DNA of 64,000 nucleotides. Source: Pedobacter sp. W3I1. Its GTDB lineage: Bacteria > Bacteroidota > Bacteroidia > Sphingobacteriales > Sphingobacteriaceae. Under the pieces are notes generated by a model. The model saw only the letters and a list, made by a program, of their open reading frames with translations. It was not told the origin of the DNA and ran no database searches. Below, one piece after another: positions 8,203 through 17,436 of the stretch; within the stretch, counting starts at the first letter, position 1, and each line of letters starts with the position of its first letter. The position numbers and the translations under genes were made by a program. The stretch is taken from positions 2,294,001-2,358,000 of the forward strand of contig NZ_JAUSXN010000001.1 of the NCBI RefSeq assembly GCF_030816015.1, read 5' to 3'.

Positions 8203-8227
8203 AACCGGCAAGGAAGCCTCGCCGGTT
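8203..8227 (+). other. stem-loop in SusC leader
   Basis: Perfect 7-bp arms AACCGGC and GCCGGTT around an 11-nt loop, inside the predicted leader. On the plus strand no T run follows. On the minus strand a TTTTTT run follows, so it could instead be a minus-strand terminator, but no minus gene is close. A role in leader regulation is only a possibility. Confidence 0.4.
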
Positions 8228-8322
8228 ATCATGGAATATCAGTTCTGTAACGCCAATCACGCACTGATATCCACTCCAGTCTTATCAAATGAATTGAATC
8301 ATTAACATAAAACCAGTTAAAT

Positions 8323-11300
8323 ATGGAAATATTTCTCCATAAGAAAAAACCGTTCTTATTTACCAGCCTTATTTTGCTACTGTCTGTGCTGGCCGTACCC
8401 TTTAAAATTTTAGCCCAGGTGGAGCCTCCGCCGCTCATTAACTCAAAATTAGCAGGGCTAGTAATCGACTCGTTAACCAAGCAACCTTTGCCTGGTGTGG
8501 TGGTACGGATTAAAGGCGTTACCCATGTTGTTTCTACCGATGGGGACGGAAAATTTGTTTTTGTAACCGGCCAGAAACTGCCCTATACTTTAATCCTTTC
8601 TTCTATAGGTTACGAAACCAAGGAAATCGTGGTGAGCACCAGTCCCACAACCATCCGTTTAAAAGAAGTAAACAGCCAATTAAATGATGTAGTGGTAGTG
8701 GGCTATGGTACGCAGACACGAAAATCATTAACAGGATCAGTTTCTACCATAGCGGTAGATGAAGTTAGGGCTAAGCCAACCGCTACCTTTGCAGAACAGC
8801 TACAGGGTAAAGCCCCTGGCCTACAGGTGAGCACTTCTACAGGGGTTCCGGGGGATGGGATGTTTATCCGGATCCGTGGTACGACTTCAATTAACGCGAG
8901 TAATGATCCTTTATATGTGATCGATGGGGTTTATGTAAACAGTGGATCGCTACAAAAAATTACGACCCAAGGGCAAGCAAATAACCCATTATCGGATATC
9001 AGTCCTGATGATATTGAAAGTGTTACCGTTTTAAAAGATGCCGATGCAACGGCCATTTATGGTGCACGTGCGGCCAACGGGGTAATTTTGATTACGACCA
9101 AACGGGGTAAATATAATACGGCGCCAAAAGTAAGTTTGAGTGCTTATGTAGGCGTGGCAAAAGCGCCTAAATTATGGGATTTGGTAACAGGTCCACAGCA
9201 CGCTGAACTCATCAACGAATTTTATCGCAACTCTAATGCTGACGCGATCGCAATTGCCGCGGCAAATGGAACAGCTCCGGCTACCACTTACAGATTTCAG
9301 CCGTTCCGTGCCTTAACCGATAATCCTACCGCTTCTCCAGCGGCCCGTGGATTACCGCAAGATCAAAATACCTACGACCGCTTGAATAAGGCTTTCCGTA
9401 CCGGACTGCTACAGAATTATGATCTTTCTGTTTCGGGAGGTAACGATAAAACCACCTATTATATTGGTGGTGGTTTAAACAAACAGGAAGCTACCCTTAA
9501 AACGAACGATTTTAGAAGAGGAAGTTTTAAACTGAACCTCGATCAGAAAATCAACGATTACGTAAAAATAGGAACCAGTAATATCCTTACCCAAACTTAC
9601 CGTACCAATGCACGTGTTGGGGATGGGCCACAAGGAGGTATCCTGCAATCGGCCCTACATACTCCAACTTATCTGCCAGAGGTAAATGCCGATGGAACGC
9701 CGGGCAAGTGGGCCGGTTTTGATAATCTTGATGTATTGCTGAACAATACCAATATGAACAGTACCAGTAACAGACTGATCAGCAATTTGTATGGTGAGGT
9801 AAATATTACGAAAGATTTAACTTTTAAAACCAGTTGGAGTGTTGATTATAACCAATACAACGAGTTTCAGTATTGGAACAGCTTAACCAACTTAGGCATC
9901 GCGAACAAAAACCTTGGTACTTCCAGCGTGAGTAACAATACCATCTGGACCAACGAGCAGACTTTAAACTATAATCATGTTACTGGTAAGCATACTTTTG
10001 GTGCTTTGATCGGTAATTCGCTGCAAGGTTCAGTTTCCAATCAAACGCTGGCACAGGGTACCAATTTCCCGAACGATTCGTTCCAGCAGATTGCATCGGC
10101 AGCCACTACCACCTCATCCGCAACTGAATCAAAATATACGCTGTCGTCATTTTTTGCCCGTGTAAATTACAACTACGGTGGGAAATATTATGCTGTTTTT
10201 AGTGTAAGGGCTGATGGTTCTTCACGTTTTGGGGCAAACCACCAATGGGGATATTTCCCTTCAGCCGGTCTGGCATGGCGTGTTAAACAAGAAAATTTCC
10301 TGAAGGATGTTGCTGTAATTTCGGACTTAAAGATCCGTGGAAGTATTGGGGTAACCGGAAACCAGAATGGTATTAACGACTTTGCCTCACGTGGTTTATG
10401 GGGCGCTGGAGCCAATTATCAGAACAACCCGGGCACCATACCTTCACAATTGGCCAATCCTGATCTGAAATGGGAAAGCACCCGCCAGGCCAATATTGGT
10501 TTCGATTTAAGTTTCTTTAAAGACCGGTTGACTTTGAGCGGTGATGTGTACGATAAATACACCAGCAACCTGTTGCTTAATCTGCCATTGGCTTCTAGCA
10601 AAGGCTTTTCATCCATTCTGACAAATGCAGGTGAAATGAGCAACAAAGGATTGGAGCTTAATATCAGCAGCGTCAACCTGGACGGTGCTTTTAAATGGAG
10701 CAGTAATTTCAACATTTCGCGCAACATCAATAAAATAGAAAAACTGCCTACGCCTGTGGTGGCGGCTTATGCGGCCGAACGTATGGTGCAGGGCTTATCG
10801 ATGTATACCTTTTATGTATATAATCAACTCTATGTAGACCCGCAGACCGGAAATGCAGTTTATGAAGATGCAGACCATAATGGTGTAATCAACGCCAATG
10901 ATATTGTTCCGGTAGGTAATGCATTACCGAAATTTAACGGTGGTTTGACCAATAACCTGAGCTACAAAGGCTTCGATTTATCGGTCTTCTTCAATTTTGT
11001 TTATGGCAATAAGGTTTACAACAACAATAACTATTTTCTTGAAGGCGGCGGTACCCGCGATGCCAACAGGGCAATGGATGTTTACCAGTTAGACCGCTGG
11101 CAGAAACCCGGCGATATTACCAACATGCCAAGGCTCACGGCTTATGGACAGAATTATACCTTGAGCCCAACCAGCCGCAATATTGAAGATGGATCTTTTC
11201 TTCGCCTCAGCAATGTAACCCTTGGTTATAACCTGCCCAAAGAATTTATCAAAAAAGCTAGAATGGCTTCGGTGAGGGTATATGCAAGTGGCTCAAACCT

Positions 11301-11433
11301 ATGGTTATGGACGAAATATAAAGGTCCGGATCCAGAGATCAATGTGTCTTCATCGGCTACCGTATTAGGTTACGATTTAGGTACGCCACCTGTACCACGT
11401 ACTTTCCAGATAGGTGCAAACATTACTTTTTAA
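8323..11433 (+). CDS. SusC/RagA family TonB-linked outer membrane transporter
   Basis: 1036 residues. A signal peptide (about 1-32, ending ILAQ) is followed by a carboxypeptidase-D regulatory-like domain (about 45-112, GLVIDSLTKQPLPGVVV), the TonB box/plug region with the SusC signature DVVVVGYGTQ and RIRGTTSINASNDPLYVIDGV, and a C-terminal beta-barrel ending in aromatic Phe (GANITF). SusC proteins import large ligands captured by the SusD lid. Here the partner SusD follows 15 bp later, but the neighbours are sulfur-oxidation-like and peptidase genes rather than glycosidases. The ligand is therefore probably not a plain polysaccharide. Confidence 0.95.
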   Translation: MEIFLHKKKPFLFTSLILLLSVLAVPFKILAQVEPPPLINSKLAGLVIDSLTKQPLPGVVVRIKGVTHVVSTDGDGKFVFVTGQKLPYTLILSSIGYETKEIVVSTSPTTIRLKEVNSQLNDVVVVGYGTQTRKSLTGSVSTIAVDEVRAKPTATFAEQLQGKAPGLQVSTSTGVPGDGMFIRIRGTTSINASNDPLYVIDGVYVNSGSLQKITTQGQANNPLSDISPDDIESVTVLKDADATAIYGARAANGVILITTKRGKYNTAPKVSLSAYVGVAKAPKLWDLVTGPQHAELINEFYRNSNADAIAIAAANGTAPATTYRFQPFRALTDNPTASPAARGLPQDQNTYDRLNKAFRTGLLQNYDLSVSGGNDKTTYYIGGGLNKQEATLKTNDFRRGSFKLNLDQKINDYVKIGTSNILTQTYRTNARVGDGPQGGILQSALHTPTYLPEVNADGTPGKWAGFDNLDVLLNNTNMNSTSNRLISNLYGEVNITKDLTFKTSWSVDYNQYNEFQYWNSLTNLGIANKNLGTSSVSNNTIWTNEQTLNYNHVTGKHTFGALIGNSLQGSVSNQTLAQGTNFPNDSFQQIASAATTTSSATESKYTLSSFFARVNYNYGGKYYAVFSVRADGSSRFGANHQWGYFPSAGLAWRVKQENFLKDVAVISDLKIRGSIGVTGNQNGINDFASRGLWGAGANYQNNPGTIPSQLANPDLKWESTRQANIGFDLSFFKDRLTLSGDVYDKYTSNLLLNLPLASSKGFSSILTNAGEMSNKGLELNISSVNLDGAFKWSSNFNISRNINKIEKLPTPVVAAYAAERMVQGLSMYTFYVYNQLYVDPQTGNAVYEDADHNGVINANDIVPVGNALPKFNGGLTNNLSYKGFDLSVFFNFVYGNKVYNNNNYFLEGGGTRDANRAMDVYQLDRWQKPGDITNMPRLTAYGQNYTLSPTSRNIEDGSFLRLSNVTLGYNLPKEFIKKARMASVRVYASGSNLWLWTKYKGPDPEINVSSSATVLGYDLGTPPVPRTFQIGANITF

Positions 11434-11448
11434 ACCGAATAATCAATC

Positions 11449-12810
11449 ATGAAAAAAGTTATATACATATTCACAGTCATATTCCTGTTCACTTCCTGCA
11501 AAAAGTTTCTGGAGGTACAGCCCCAGTTGCAGGTAGATCAGGATCAGGCGATCATCAATGCCGGTACAGCGGCTACTGCCGTAAATGGTTTATTTAACCT
11601 TTTGGCGGCCAACAGTTATTATGGCTCAAACTTTCCGGCGCTTTCATATTTATCTGCCGGAGATATCCAGTGGTCGGGTTCGCAGTCTGATCCTAACGAG
11701 ATTACCAAACACCTTACCTCTGCTACCAATGGTTATGTACAGTCGGCATGGACCGCCATCTACAAAACCATATCCCAATCCAATTATATTATTGATAAGG
11801 TACCAGGCGTTAGTGATCCGCTGTTAACGACAGCACTGAAAAATCAATACCTTGGCGAAGCTTATTTTGTACGTGCGCTGGCTTATTTCGACCTGGCACG
11901 TGGATGGGGAGGTGTACAGCTGATCTTAAAACCGACCTATAATTCATCAGATAACAGCGATATTCCACGTAGCAGCCTGGCCGATACTTACGCGCAGGTA
12001 TTAAAAGATTTAAACTTAGCCGAAACTTTGGTGCCTGCTACGGTAAATCGTAACCGGGTAAGCTTGCGTACGGTTCAGGCACTTAAAGCCAGGTTTTACC
12101 TGTACCAGAAAAACTGGGCACTGGCCGAGCAATTTGCTACATTGGTAATTAACGATAATACCAATTATTCGCTTGTGACTCCATATAGTGCATTTTTTGC
12201 CAATAATGCGGTGGCCACCAACGAATCGGTACTGGAACTGGCTTATACCACATCCAATACCAATGGACACAGCAACTGGTGGTTACCGCCAGCAATGGGA
12301 GGCCGCAGAGAATGGTCGCCAAATGACGCTTTAGTTGGCCTATTGAATAATCCTGTTGTTGGCGGTAACCGCAATACCTTAATCGCACAAACCGCGCCTC
12401 CGGGTAATTTATGGTATGGGAAATTATATTACCGTAATCCATTGGGTACCGATCCGGCTTATGTAATCCGCATTGCCGAGTTATACCTCATCCGTTCAGA
12501 AGCCAGGGCACAACAGGGTAATTTAACAGGTACGAATAGTGCGCAAAGTGATTTGAACGCAGTGCGCAGCCGTGCCGGACTTAGTGCAACTACTGCAACT
12601 ACTTTGAGCGACATTTTATTGGCACTCGAAAAAGAGCGTCAGGTAGAATTTCCTTTTGAGGCCGACCGCTGGTTTAACCTGGTGAGGACAGACCGTGCAC
12701 AGACTGTACTGGCTTTTCCTGATAAACACCTTTACTTATTCCCGATCCCTTATAACGAAACATTGGTTGATCCGCAATTGGCTGGAGCAAACCGTAACCC
12801 TGGTTATTAA
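11449..12810 (+). CDS. SusD/RagB family nutrient-binding lipoprotein
   Basis: 453 residues with lipobox LFTSC (lipidated Cys17) and the SusD architecture: TPR-like helices (YLGEAYFVRALAYFDLARGWGGV is the hallmark segment near residues 134-156) and the C-terminal RPB7/SusD end (KERQVEFPFEADRWFNLVR, then LFPIPYNE). It forms the surface lid on the preceding SusC barrel. It is shorter than the SusD of the mannan locus in this window (550), which fits a smaller ligand, though that is only suggestive. Eleven bp separate it from the S51 peptidase start. Confidence 0.95.
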   Translation: MKKVIYIFTVIFLFTSCKKFLEVQPQLQVDQDQAIINAGTAATAVNGLFNLLAANSYYGSNFPALSYLSAGDIQWSGSQSDPNEITKHLTSATNGYVQSAWTAIYKTISQSNYIIDKVPGVSDPLLTTALKNQYLGEAYFVRALAYFDLARGWGGVQLILKPTYNSSDNSDIPRSSLADTYAQVLKDLNLAETLVPATVNRNRVSLRTVQALKARFYLYQKNWALAEQFATLVINDNTNYSLVTPYSAFFANNAVATNESVLELAYTTSNTNGHSNWWLPPAMGGRREWSPNDALVGLLNNPVVGGNRNTLIAQTAPPGNLWYGKLYYRNPLGTDPAYVIRIAELYLIRSEARAQQGNLTGTNSAQSDLNAVRSRAGLSATTATTLSDILLALEKERQVEFPFEADRWFNLVRTDRAQTVLAFPDKHLYLFPIPYNETLVDPQLAGANRNPGY

Positions 12811-12821
12811 AAATATTGATC

Positions 12822-13763
12822 ATGAAAAAATTAAGCATTTTTCTTTTGGCAATCACTGCATTTGCTTTTTCTGCATTTGCGCAATCTTCACCAATCACCG
12901 TAAAAAAATCTGATACCCGGCATGGACCCGAAAAAGGCAGCCTGCTGATTATCGGCGGTAATGTTGGTTCGCAGCGCGACATCTGGGATAAGTTTACCGA
13001 ACTGGCCGGAGGTAAAGATAAAGCCGTCCTAGTAGTGGTAACCACTGCATCAGGCGATTCGGCAGCTTTCGATAAAAAAGGAGTAGAAGAGGTAAAACGT
13101 CAAACAGGTATCAAGAACGTAACACTTTTTCATACCAGCGATTTTAAAGAGGCCAATAGTGAGAAATTTATTGCACCCTTAAAAAATGCAACTGCGGTTT
13201 ATTTTGAGGGTGGCCGCCAATGGCGCATTGCCGATTCTTACCTCAATACCCTTACCCATCAGGCTTTTATTGATGTGCTGAACAGGGGAGGCGTAATTGC
13301 AGGCAGTTCGGCCGGAGCAAGTATTATCGGTTCCTTTTTATGGCGTGGCGATACCAAAGGTGCACAGATCCTGGTCGGCGACCACACCCAGGGATTGGGT
13401 TTTCTTAAAAATTCAGCAATCGACCAGCATTTGTTGGTGCGCAACCGTCAGTTCGATCTTGTTGATTTTATCCGTAAAGCCCCTGACCTGATCGGCATCG
13501 GCTTAAATGAGGCTACAGCCGTTTTGGTACAGCGCGATACGCTACAAGTGCTCGGACGTTCTTTTGTGGCCATTTACGATTACAACACGATTATCAACAA
13601 TGGTGAGAAACACGTCGTAAACAACCGTGAAGATTTTACGGCCTCAAACGGACCGTTTTTCTTCCTCGGTATAGGGCAGAAATACGATCTGGCCAAAAGG
13701 CAGGTGATTAAGGAAGTACGTAGGCCTGCAAACACTGTCGCTAAGACCGATGACGATCAATAA
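12822..13763 (+). CDS. secreted S51 family (cyanophycinase-like) peptidase
   Basis: 313 residues from ATG 12822 (a TTG at 12816 is less likely). The signal peptide is residues 1-20 ending AFA. The S51 core is visible: LLIIGGNVGS, VYFEGGRQWR, and the nucleophile elbow AGSSAGAS with Ser163. Family members hydrolyse beta-aspartyl or other unusual peptide links (cyanophycinase, peptidase E). Export plus position between SusD and membrane redox genes suggests it trims an imported peptide- or amide-linked ligand in the periplasm. Whether cyanophycin itself is the substrate is not shown. Confidence 0.85.
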   Translation: MKKLSIFLLAITAFAFSAFAQSSPITVKKSDTRHGPEKGSLLIIGGNVGSQRDIWDKFTELAGGKDKAVLVVVTTASGDSAAFDKKGVEEVKRQTGIKNVTLFHTSDFKEANSEKFIAPLKNATAVYFEGGRQWRIADSYLNTLTHQAFIDVLNRGGVIAGSSAGASIIGSFLWRGDTKGAQILVGDHTQGLGFLKNSAIDQHLLVRNRQFDLVDFIRKAPDLIGIGLNEATAVLVQRDTLQVLGRSFVAIYDYNTIINNGEKHVVNNREDFTASNGPFFFLGIGQKYDLAKRQVIKEVRRPANTVAKTDDDQ

Positions 13764-13780
13764 CCTTAAAAAATAATAAA

Positions 13781-15112
13781 ATGAGTAACACGAACATATC
13801 ACCGCCTCCTGTATGGACGGATCGGGAAAAGCTGATATTCAGGTTATTTTTCCTCTTTTTTATCCTCCAGGCTATCCCTTTAAGCGTCGATTTTTTTAAA
13901 ACGGTTTTTGGGTTTAATTGGCTGCATATCAGCTATGGTGATATTTTTAACCTCAGCCGTCTGTCGGCCAAGTTTATTCCAGGTGCCGATAGTTTAGTGA
14001 ACTGGATCATTGTAGCGATTATCGCATTGATCGGTGCTGCTGCCTGGGAAAGATCGAAATATAAAAATATAAACTACGATAGGTTTTATTACTGGTTAAG
14101 GGTCGTGGTGCGCTACCGTTTGGCGATTGGCATTATCGGATATGGATTCATCAAATTTTTTCCTTTGCAGGCACCTTTCCCATCCATCAGTAATTTAAAT
14201 ACCAGTTATGGCGATTTTACCGACTGGAAAATATTTTCGATGAGCTTGGGTATTGTGCCTTCTTATGAAACCTTTTTGGGAGCGATAGAAATCCTTGCAG
14301 GGCTACTGTTGTTCTTCCGGAAAACAGCCACTATTGGAGCCGCAATCATTTTGGTATTTACCGGAAACGTATTTATATCCAACCTGGCATATGAGGGTGG
14401 CGAATATGTATATGCCACCTACCTGATCACTTTTGCACTGTTCGTAATCTGGTTCGACGCACGGCGGATTTACAACTTGGTATCACTTGAGCGGCCAACA
14501 GACCCCAACAGGTTTAAGCCGCATTTTGCAGGTAAGATCAAAACGTTGCGCCTGGCGCTTAAATCACTGATCATTTTCTTTTTTGTTTTCCTCTACGGAT
14601 TTAAAACCTATTCCGGTTTTCATCACGATCCTTACCAATTTCCGCGTACCAAAGGTTTGGCCAAGTCGGCTGGGATTTATAATGTGAGCGAATTCAGGGT
14701 TAATGGACAGGTGTTGCCTTATGCGGCAGTAAATCCGCTGCGCTGGAAGGATGTTGTTTTTGAAAAATGGGCTACCATAAGCATCCGTTCAGACCGCGGG
14801 GTGATTATCGATTCGGCAAATTACGAACAGGTATTCAAAAATGATCAGGACCGCGATTATGAACTGGCTGGTGCAGGGGGAAGACATTATTACAGTTATA
14901 CTGTCGATTCAGTTAACCATGTACTGTTTTTACACAACAAAAACCCCCACTATAAAGGGGAGCGGTTGCAGTTAAAATACGAACGCCCAGATAGTGTTAC
15001 AGTGATTCTTTCGGGAACCGATCAGCGCCATGATTCTATTTATGTGGTACTGAACAAAATCGATAAAAAATATCCATTAAAGCTTAGCCGCCGCAAAGCA
15101 CTTAAACTATAA
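13781..15112 (+). CDS. DoxX-like membrane protein with C-terminal domain (copy 1)
   Basis: 443 residues. Hydrophobic segments occur around 20-45, 75-90, 105-130, 160-185, 185-205, 208-228 and 262-282. The DoxX-type core carries YYWLRVVVRYRLAIGIIGYGFIKFFP and a four-helix bundle with LGAIEILAGLLLFFRKT. After the last helix comes a ~150-residue soluble domain (from HHDPYQFP to the end) that is predicted outside the membrane. DoxX/DoxD relatives include the membrane subunit of thiosulfate:quinone oxidoreductase. Beside SoxC/SoxD-like genes a quinone-linked electron-transfer role is attractive, but it is inference. The next gene is a diverged paralog. Confidence 0.75.
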   Translation: MSNTNISPPPVWTDREKLIFRLFFLFFILQAIPLSVDFFKTVFGFNWLHISYGDIFNLSRLSAKFIPGADSLVNWIIVAIIALIGAAAWERSKYKNINYDRFYYWLRVVVRYRLAIGIIGYGFIKFFPLQAPFPSISNLNTSYGDFTDWKIFSMSLGIVPSYETFLGAIEILAGLLLFFRKTATIGAAIILVFTGNVFISNLAYEGGEYVYATYLITFALFVIWFDARRIYNLVSLERPTDPNRFKPHFAGKIKTLRLALKSLIIFFFVFLYGFKTYSGFHHDPYQFPRTKGLAKSAGIYNVSEFRVNGQVLPYAAVNPLRWKDVVFEKWATISIRSDRGVIIDSANYEQVFKNDQDRDYELAGAGGRHYYSYTVDSVNHVLFLHNKNPHYKGERLQLKYERPDSVTVILSGTDQRHDSIYVVLNKIDKKYPLKLSRRKALKL

Positions 15113-15127
15113 ACAAAGCTTAATGTT

Positions 15128-16831
15128 ATGTCTGAAATTAAACAACAGGATACAGCGAAAGGATTAGCAGGTCAGCAAACCGCGCCTAACAAGCCATGGT
15201 CCTGGCAAAAGAAGTTTGGCTTCCGCCTGTTATTTATTTTCTTCCTGGCCATGTCTATCCCTTTTTCGGCCAACTGGTATAAAAATGTTTTTACACTCGA
15301 TTGGTCGCGCCCACATTACCGCGATCTGTATGATATTGCCAGGTTCCAGCCCAGTTTTTTATCGCTTTTTGGCGGACAGCGCTCGCGCGATATTACCGAT
15401 TCGCCATCAGGCGATGAAGGTACCAGGAAAAATGGGCCTAAAAAAAATAAAACAGAAAATGGCACCGTAAAAAAGGGAGAAGCGAAAAACGAAAGCGCTG
15501 CGGGGCTGCCTCCAAAAAGGAGTTTTCTTGCCGATTATGCAGACTGGGGCATCGCACTTTTATTCGCGCTAGCAGGCGCATTAATATGGACTGCAATAGG
15601 CCGGAAAAGTAAGTCTTATCATATCCTCTATTATTGGATCAGGGTGGTGGTACGTTACCGTGCGGGGATCGGAATCATCGGTTTTGGTTTTACCAAACTT
15701 TTTCCTACGCAGATGCCTTATCCATCTTTGGGTTTGCTGAACAGTAATTTTGGCGATTTTACCGCACAAAAAATATACTGGCTTTCGGTAGGAGTGGTGC
15801 CCTGGTACCAGGTTTTTGGTGGAGTGGTAGAAATTGCGGCCGGTGCCATGCTTTTCTTTCGAAAAACAACCACTTTTGGTGCTATTCTACTAGCTGCGGC
15901 ACTGGGTGATATTACTTTTGTAAACTATGCCTACGATGGTGGTGTGCATGTATATGCATTTTATTTTGTAATACTGGCACTTTTCCTGGCCGCTGATGAT
16001 TTCCCTAAATTATATAACCTGTTAATTCTGGAACGACACACTGTTCCGTTCAGGATTTATCCCGATTTTAGAAAGCCATGGCTTAAATACAGTCGCATTA
16101 CCTTGAAACTACTCACTTTTGTGATTTTTTTTGGGGTGCTAACCTATACCGAAATAATCAACTTCAAATACGATCCTTATAAACAGCCTGCAACTGCCGG
16201 CGTTAAAAAATTAAGGGGAAATTACCATGTAAGTGAATTTAAAATCAACGGAGAGCTTATTCCATTTAATCCGCTCGATTCTACCCGCTGGCAGGAAGCC
16301 ACCTTCGAAAACTGGACCACGCTGACCTTTAAAATCAACCGGCCAGTATTGATCGATCCATCAAACGGTGGAGGTAGCCCGATGCGTGATATTCAGCGTA
16401 CGTTTGAGATCAGTGGCGTAGCGGGAGGTCAGAGGGCATTCCACTATTATGCCGATACGGTAGATAAAGTGCTTTACCTGCAGGATAAAAATGTGATGGC
16501 TTTAAGAGGTGGGCGTAAAGGTGCCGACAAAGCCAAAGAAGCGCAGCCAAAAGAAGATAACTGGATCAGCAAAACGGCATGGCAACATATTGGTGATGAG
16601 AATAAAATGATCGATAAAGCAGCCTGGTCTACCCGGAGGGACCGCGAATTTGAGGAAAAACCCAGAGAGGTAAAAAGGCATCGGATGGTATTGAAGTACG
16701 ATACCACCGACGGTTCGAGGGTTATCCTTTCGGGCATTAATGAGCGTAAAGATTCTATTTATGTTGTTTTAGACCGTTACGACCGTAAATATGTGCTACC
16801 AAAAAGTAGCCTAAATGCTGGTAAATATTAA
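15128..16831 (+). CDS. DoxX-like membrane protein with C-terminal domain (copy 2)
   Basis: 567 residues, paralogous to the preceding gene along its whole length (shared YYWIRVVVRYRAGIGIIGFGF, then EIAAGAMLFFRKTTTFGA and YDPYKQPAT). It carries two extra charged stretches: about residues 80-135 (Lys/Glu/Asn-rich, before TM2) and about 460-520 (RGGRKGADKAKEAQ onward) within the C-terminal domain. These insertions explain its greater length. The C-terminus ends in an RKDSIYVVLDRYDRKY motif matching RHDSIYVVLNKIDKKY of copy 1. The two may form a heteromeric membrane complex feeding or accepting electrons for the following cytochrome. Five bp separate it from that gene. Confidence 0.75.
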   Translation: MSEIKQQDTAKGLAGQQTAPNKPWSWQKKFGFRLLFIFFLAMSIPFSANWYKNVFTLDWSRPHYRDLYDIARFQPSFLSLFGGQRSRDITDSPSGDEGTRKNGPKKNKTENGTVKKGEAKNESAAGLPPKRSFLADYADWGIALLFALAGALIWTAIGRKSKSYHILYYWIRVVVRYRAGIGIIGFGFTKLFPTQMPYPSLGLLNSNFGDFTAQKIYWLSVGVVPWYQVFGGVVEIAAGAMLFFRKTTTFGAILLAAALGDITFVNYAYDGGVHVYAFYFVILALFLAADDFPKLYNLLILERHTVPFRIYPDFRKPWLKYSRITLKLLTFVIFFGVLTYTEIINFKYDPYKQPATAGVKKLRGNYHVSEFKINGELIPFNPLDSTRWQEATFENWTTLTFKINRPVLIDPSNGGGSPMRDIQRTFEISGVAGGQRAFHYYADTVDKVLYLQDKNVMALRGGRKGADKAKEAQPKEDNWISKTAWQHIGDENKMIDKAAWSTRRDREFEEKPREVKRHRMVLKYDTTDGSRVILSGINERKDSIYVVLDRYDRKYVLPKSSLNAGKY

Positions 16832-16836
16832 CAGGA

Positions 16837-17436
16837 ATGAACAAAAAAACGATATTCATACTCGCTTGCCCGATATTGTTGCTGCTGATGTCGTTAAAAA
16901 CGGCATTTATACCTGTGCAGGGTAAATTGCCTCTAACGGACAGTTTAAAGCGGCCTACCAAATTTGGTTTCGGCCGGACAGCAACCGCGCAGGAAATTGC
17001 CGCTTGGGATATCGATGTGCGGCCCGATGGGAAGGGATTACCAGCTGGGCAGGGAGACGTGAAAAGAGGGAAACTGTTATATGCAGTTAAATGCGCAGCC
17101 TGTCATGGAGTAGATGGTACTGAAAAGCCTGGTGTAAAACTTCCTGGAGCAGCTTTGGTTGGCGATACATCGGCTAACAGCCGGTCTAAAACCATTGGCA
17201 ATTACTGGCCCTATGCGACCACCTTGTTCGATTATATGCGGCGTGCAATGCCTTATAACCTTCCTGGTTCTTTGAGCAATGATGAAGTGTATAGTCTAAC
17301 AGCTTATCTGCTCAGTGCAAATAAGATTATTAAAGAAGATATGGTGATTGATGCCAAAAACCTGTACAAAGTAGTCATGCCGGCGAAAAAACTATTTATT
17401 ATGGACGATCGTAAAGGAGGCCCTGAAGTAAAGTAA
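16837..17436 (+). CDS. SoxD-like cytochrome c
   Basis: 199 residues. Signal sequence or N-terminal anchor is residues 5-24. The segment FGRTATAQEIAAWDIDVRPDGKGLP is characteristic of the cytochrome subunit of SoxCD sulfane dehydrogenases. One haem site is present: Cys86-Ala-Ala-Cys89-His90. The distal Met is probably Met138 in RRAMPYNLPGSLSNDEVYSLTAYLL, and IGNYWPYATTLFDYMRRAMP is also SoxD-like. It should accept electrons from the molybdenum enzyme encoded next, whose ATG overlaps this stop by one base (TAATG), consistent with translational coupling of two subunits. Confidence 0.88.
   Translation: MNKKTIFILACPILLLLMSLKTAFIPVQGKLPLTDSLKRPTKFGFGRTATAQEIAAWDIDVRPDGKGLPAGQGDVKRGKLLYAVKCAACHGVDGTEKPGVKLPGAALVGDTSANSRSKTIGNYWPYATTLFDYMRRAMPYNLPGSLSNDEVYSLTAYLLSANKIIKEDMVIDAKNLYKVVMPAKKLFIMDDRKGGPEVK

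Noticed and set aside
15581..15769. Antisense open frames over the long genes (for example within DoxX-like and SusC genes)
   Set aside because: They mirror the codon pattern of the real gene on the other strand and lack starts, signals or motifs of their own.
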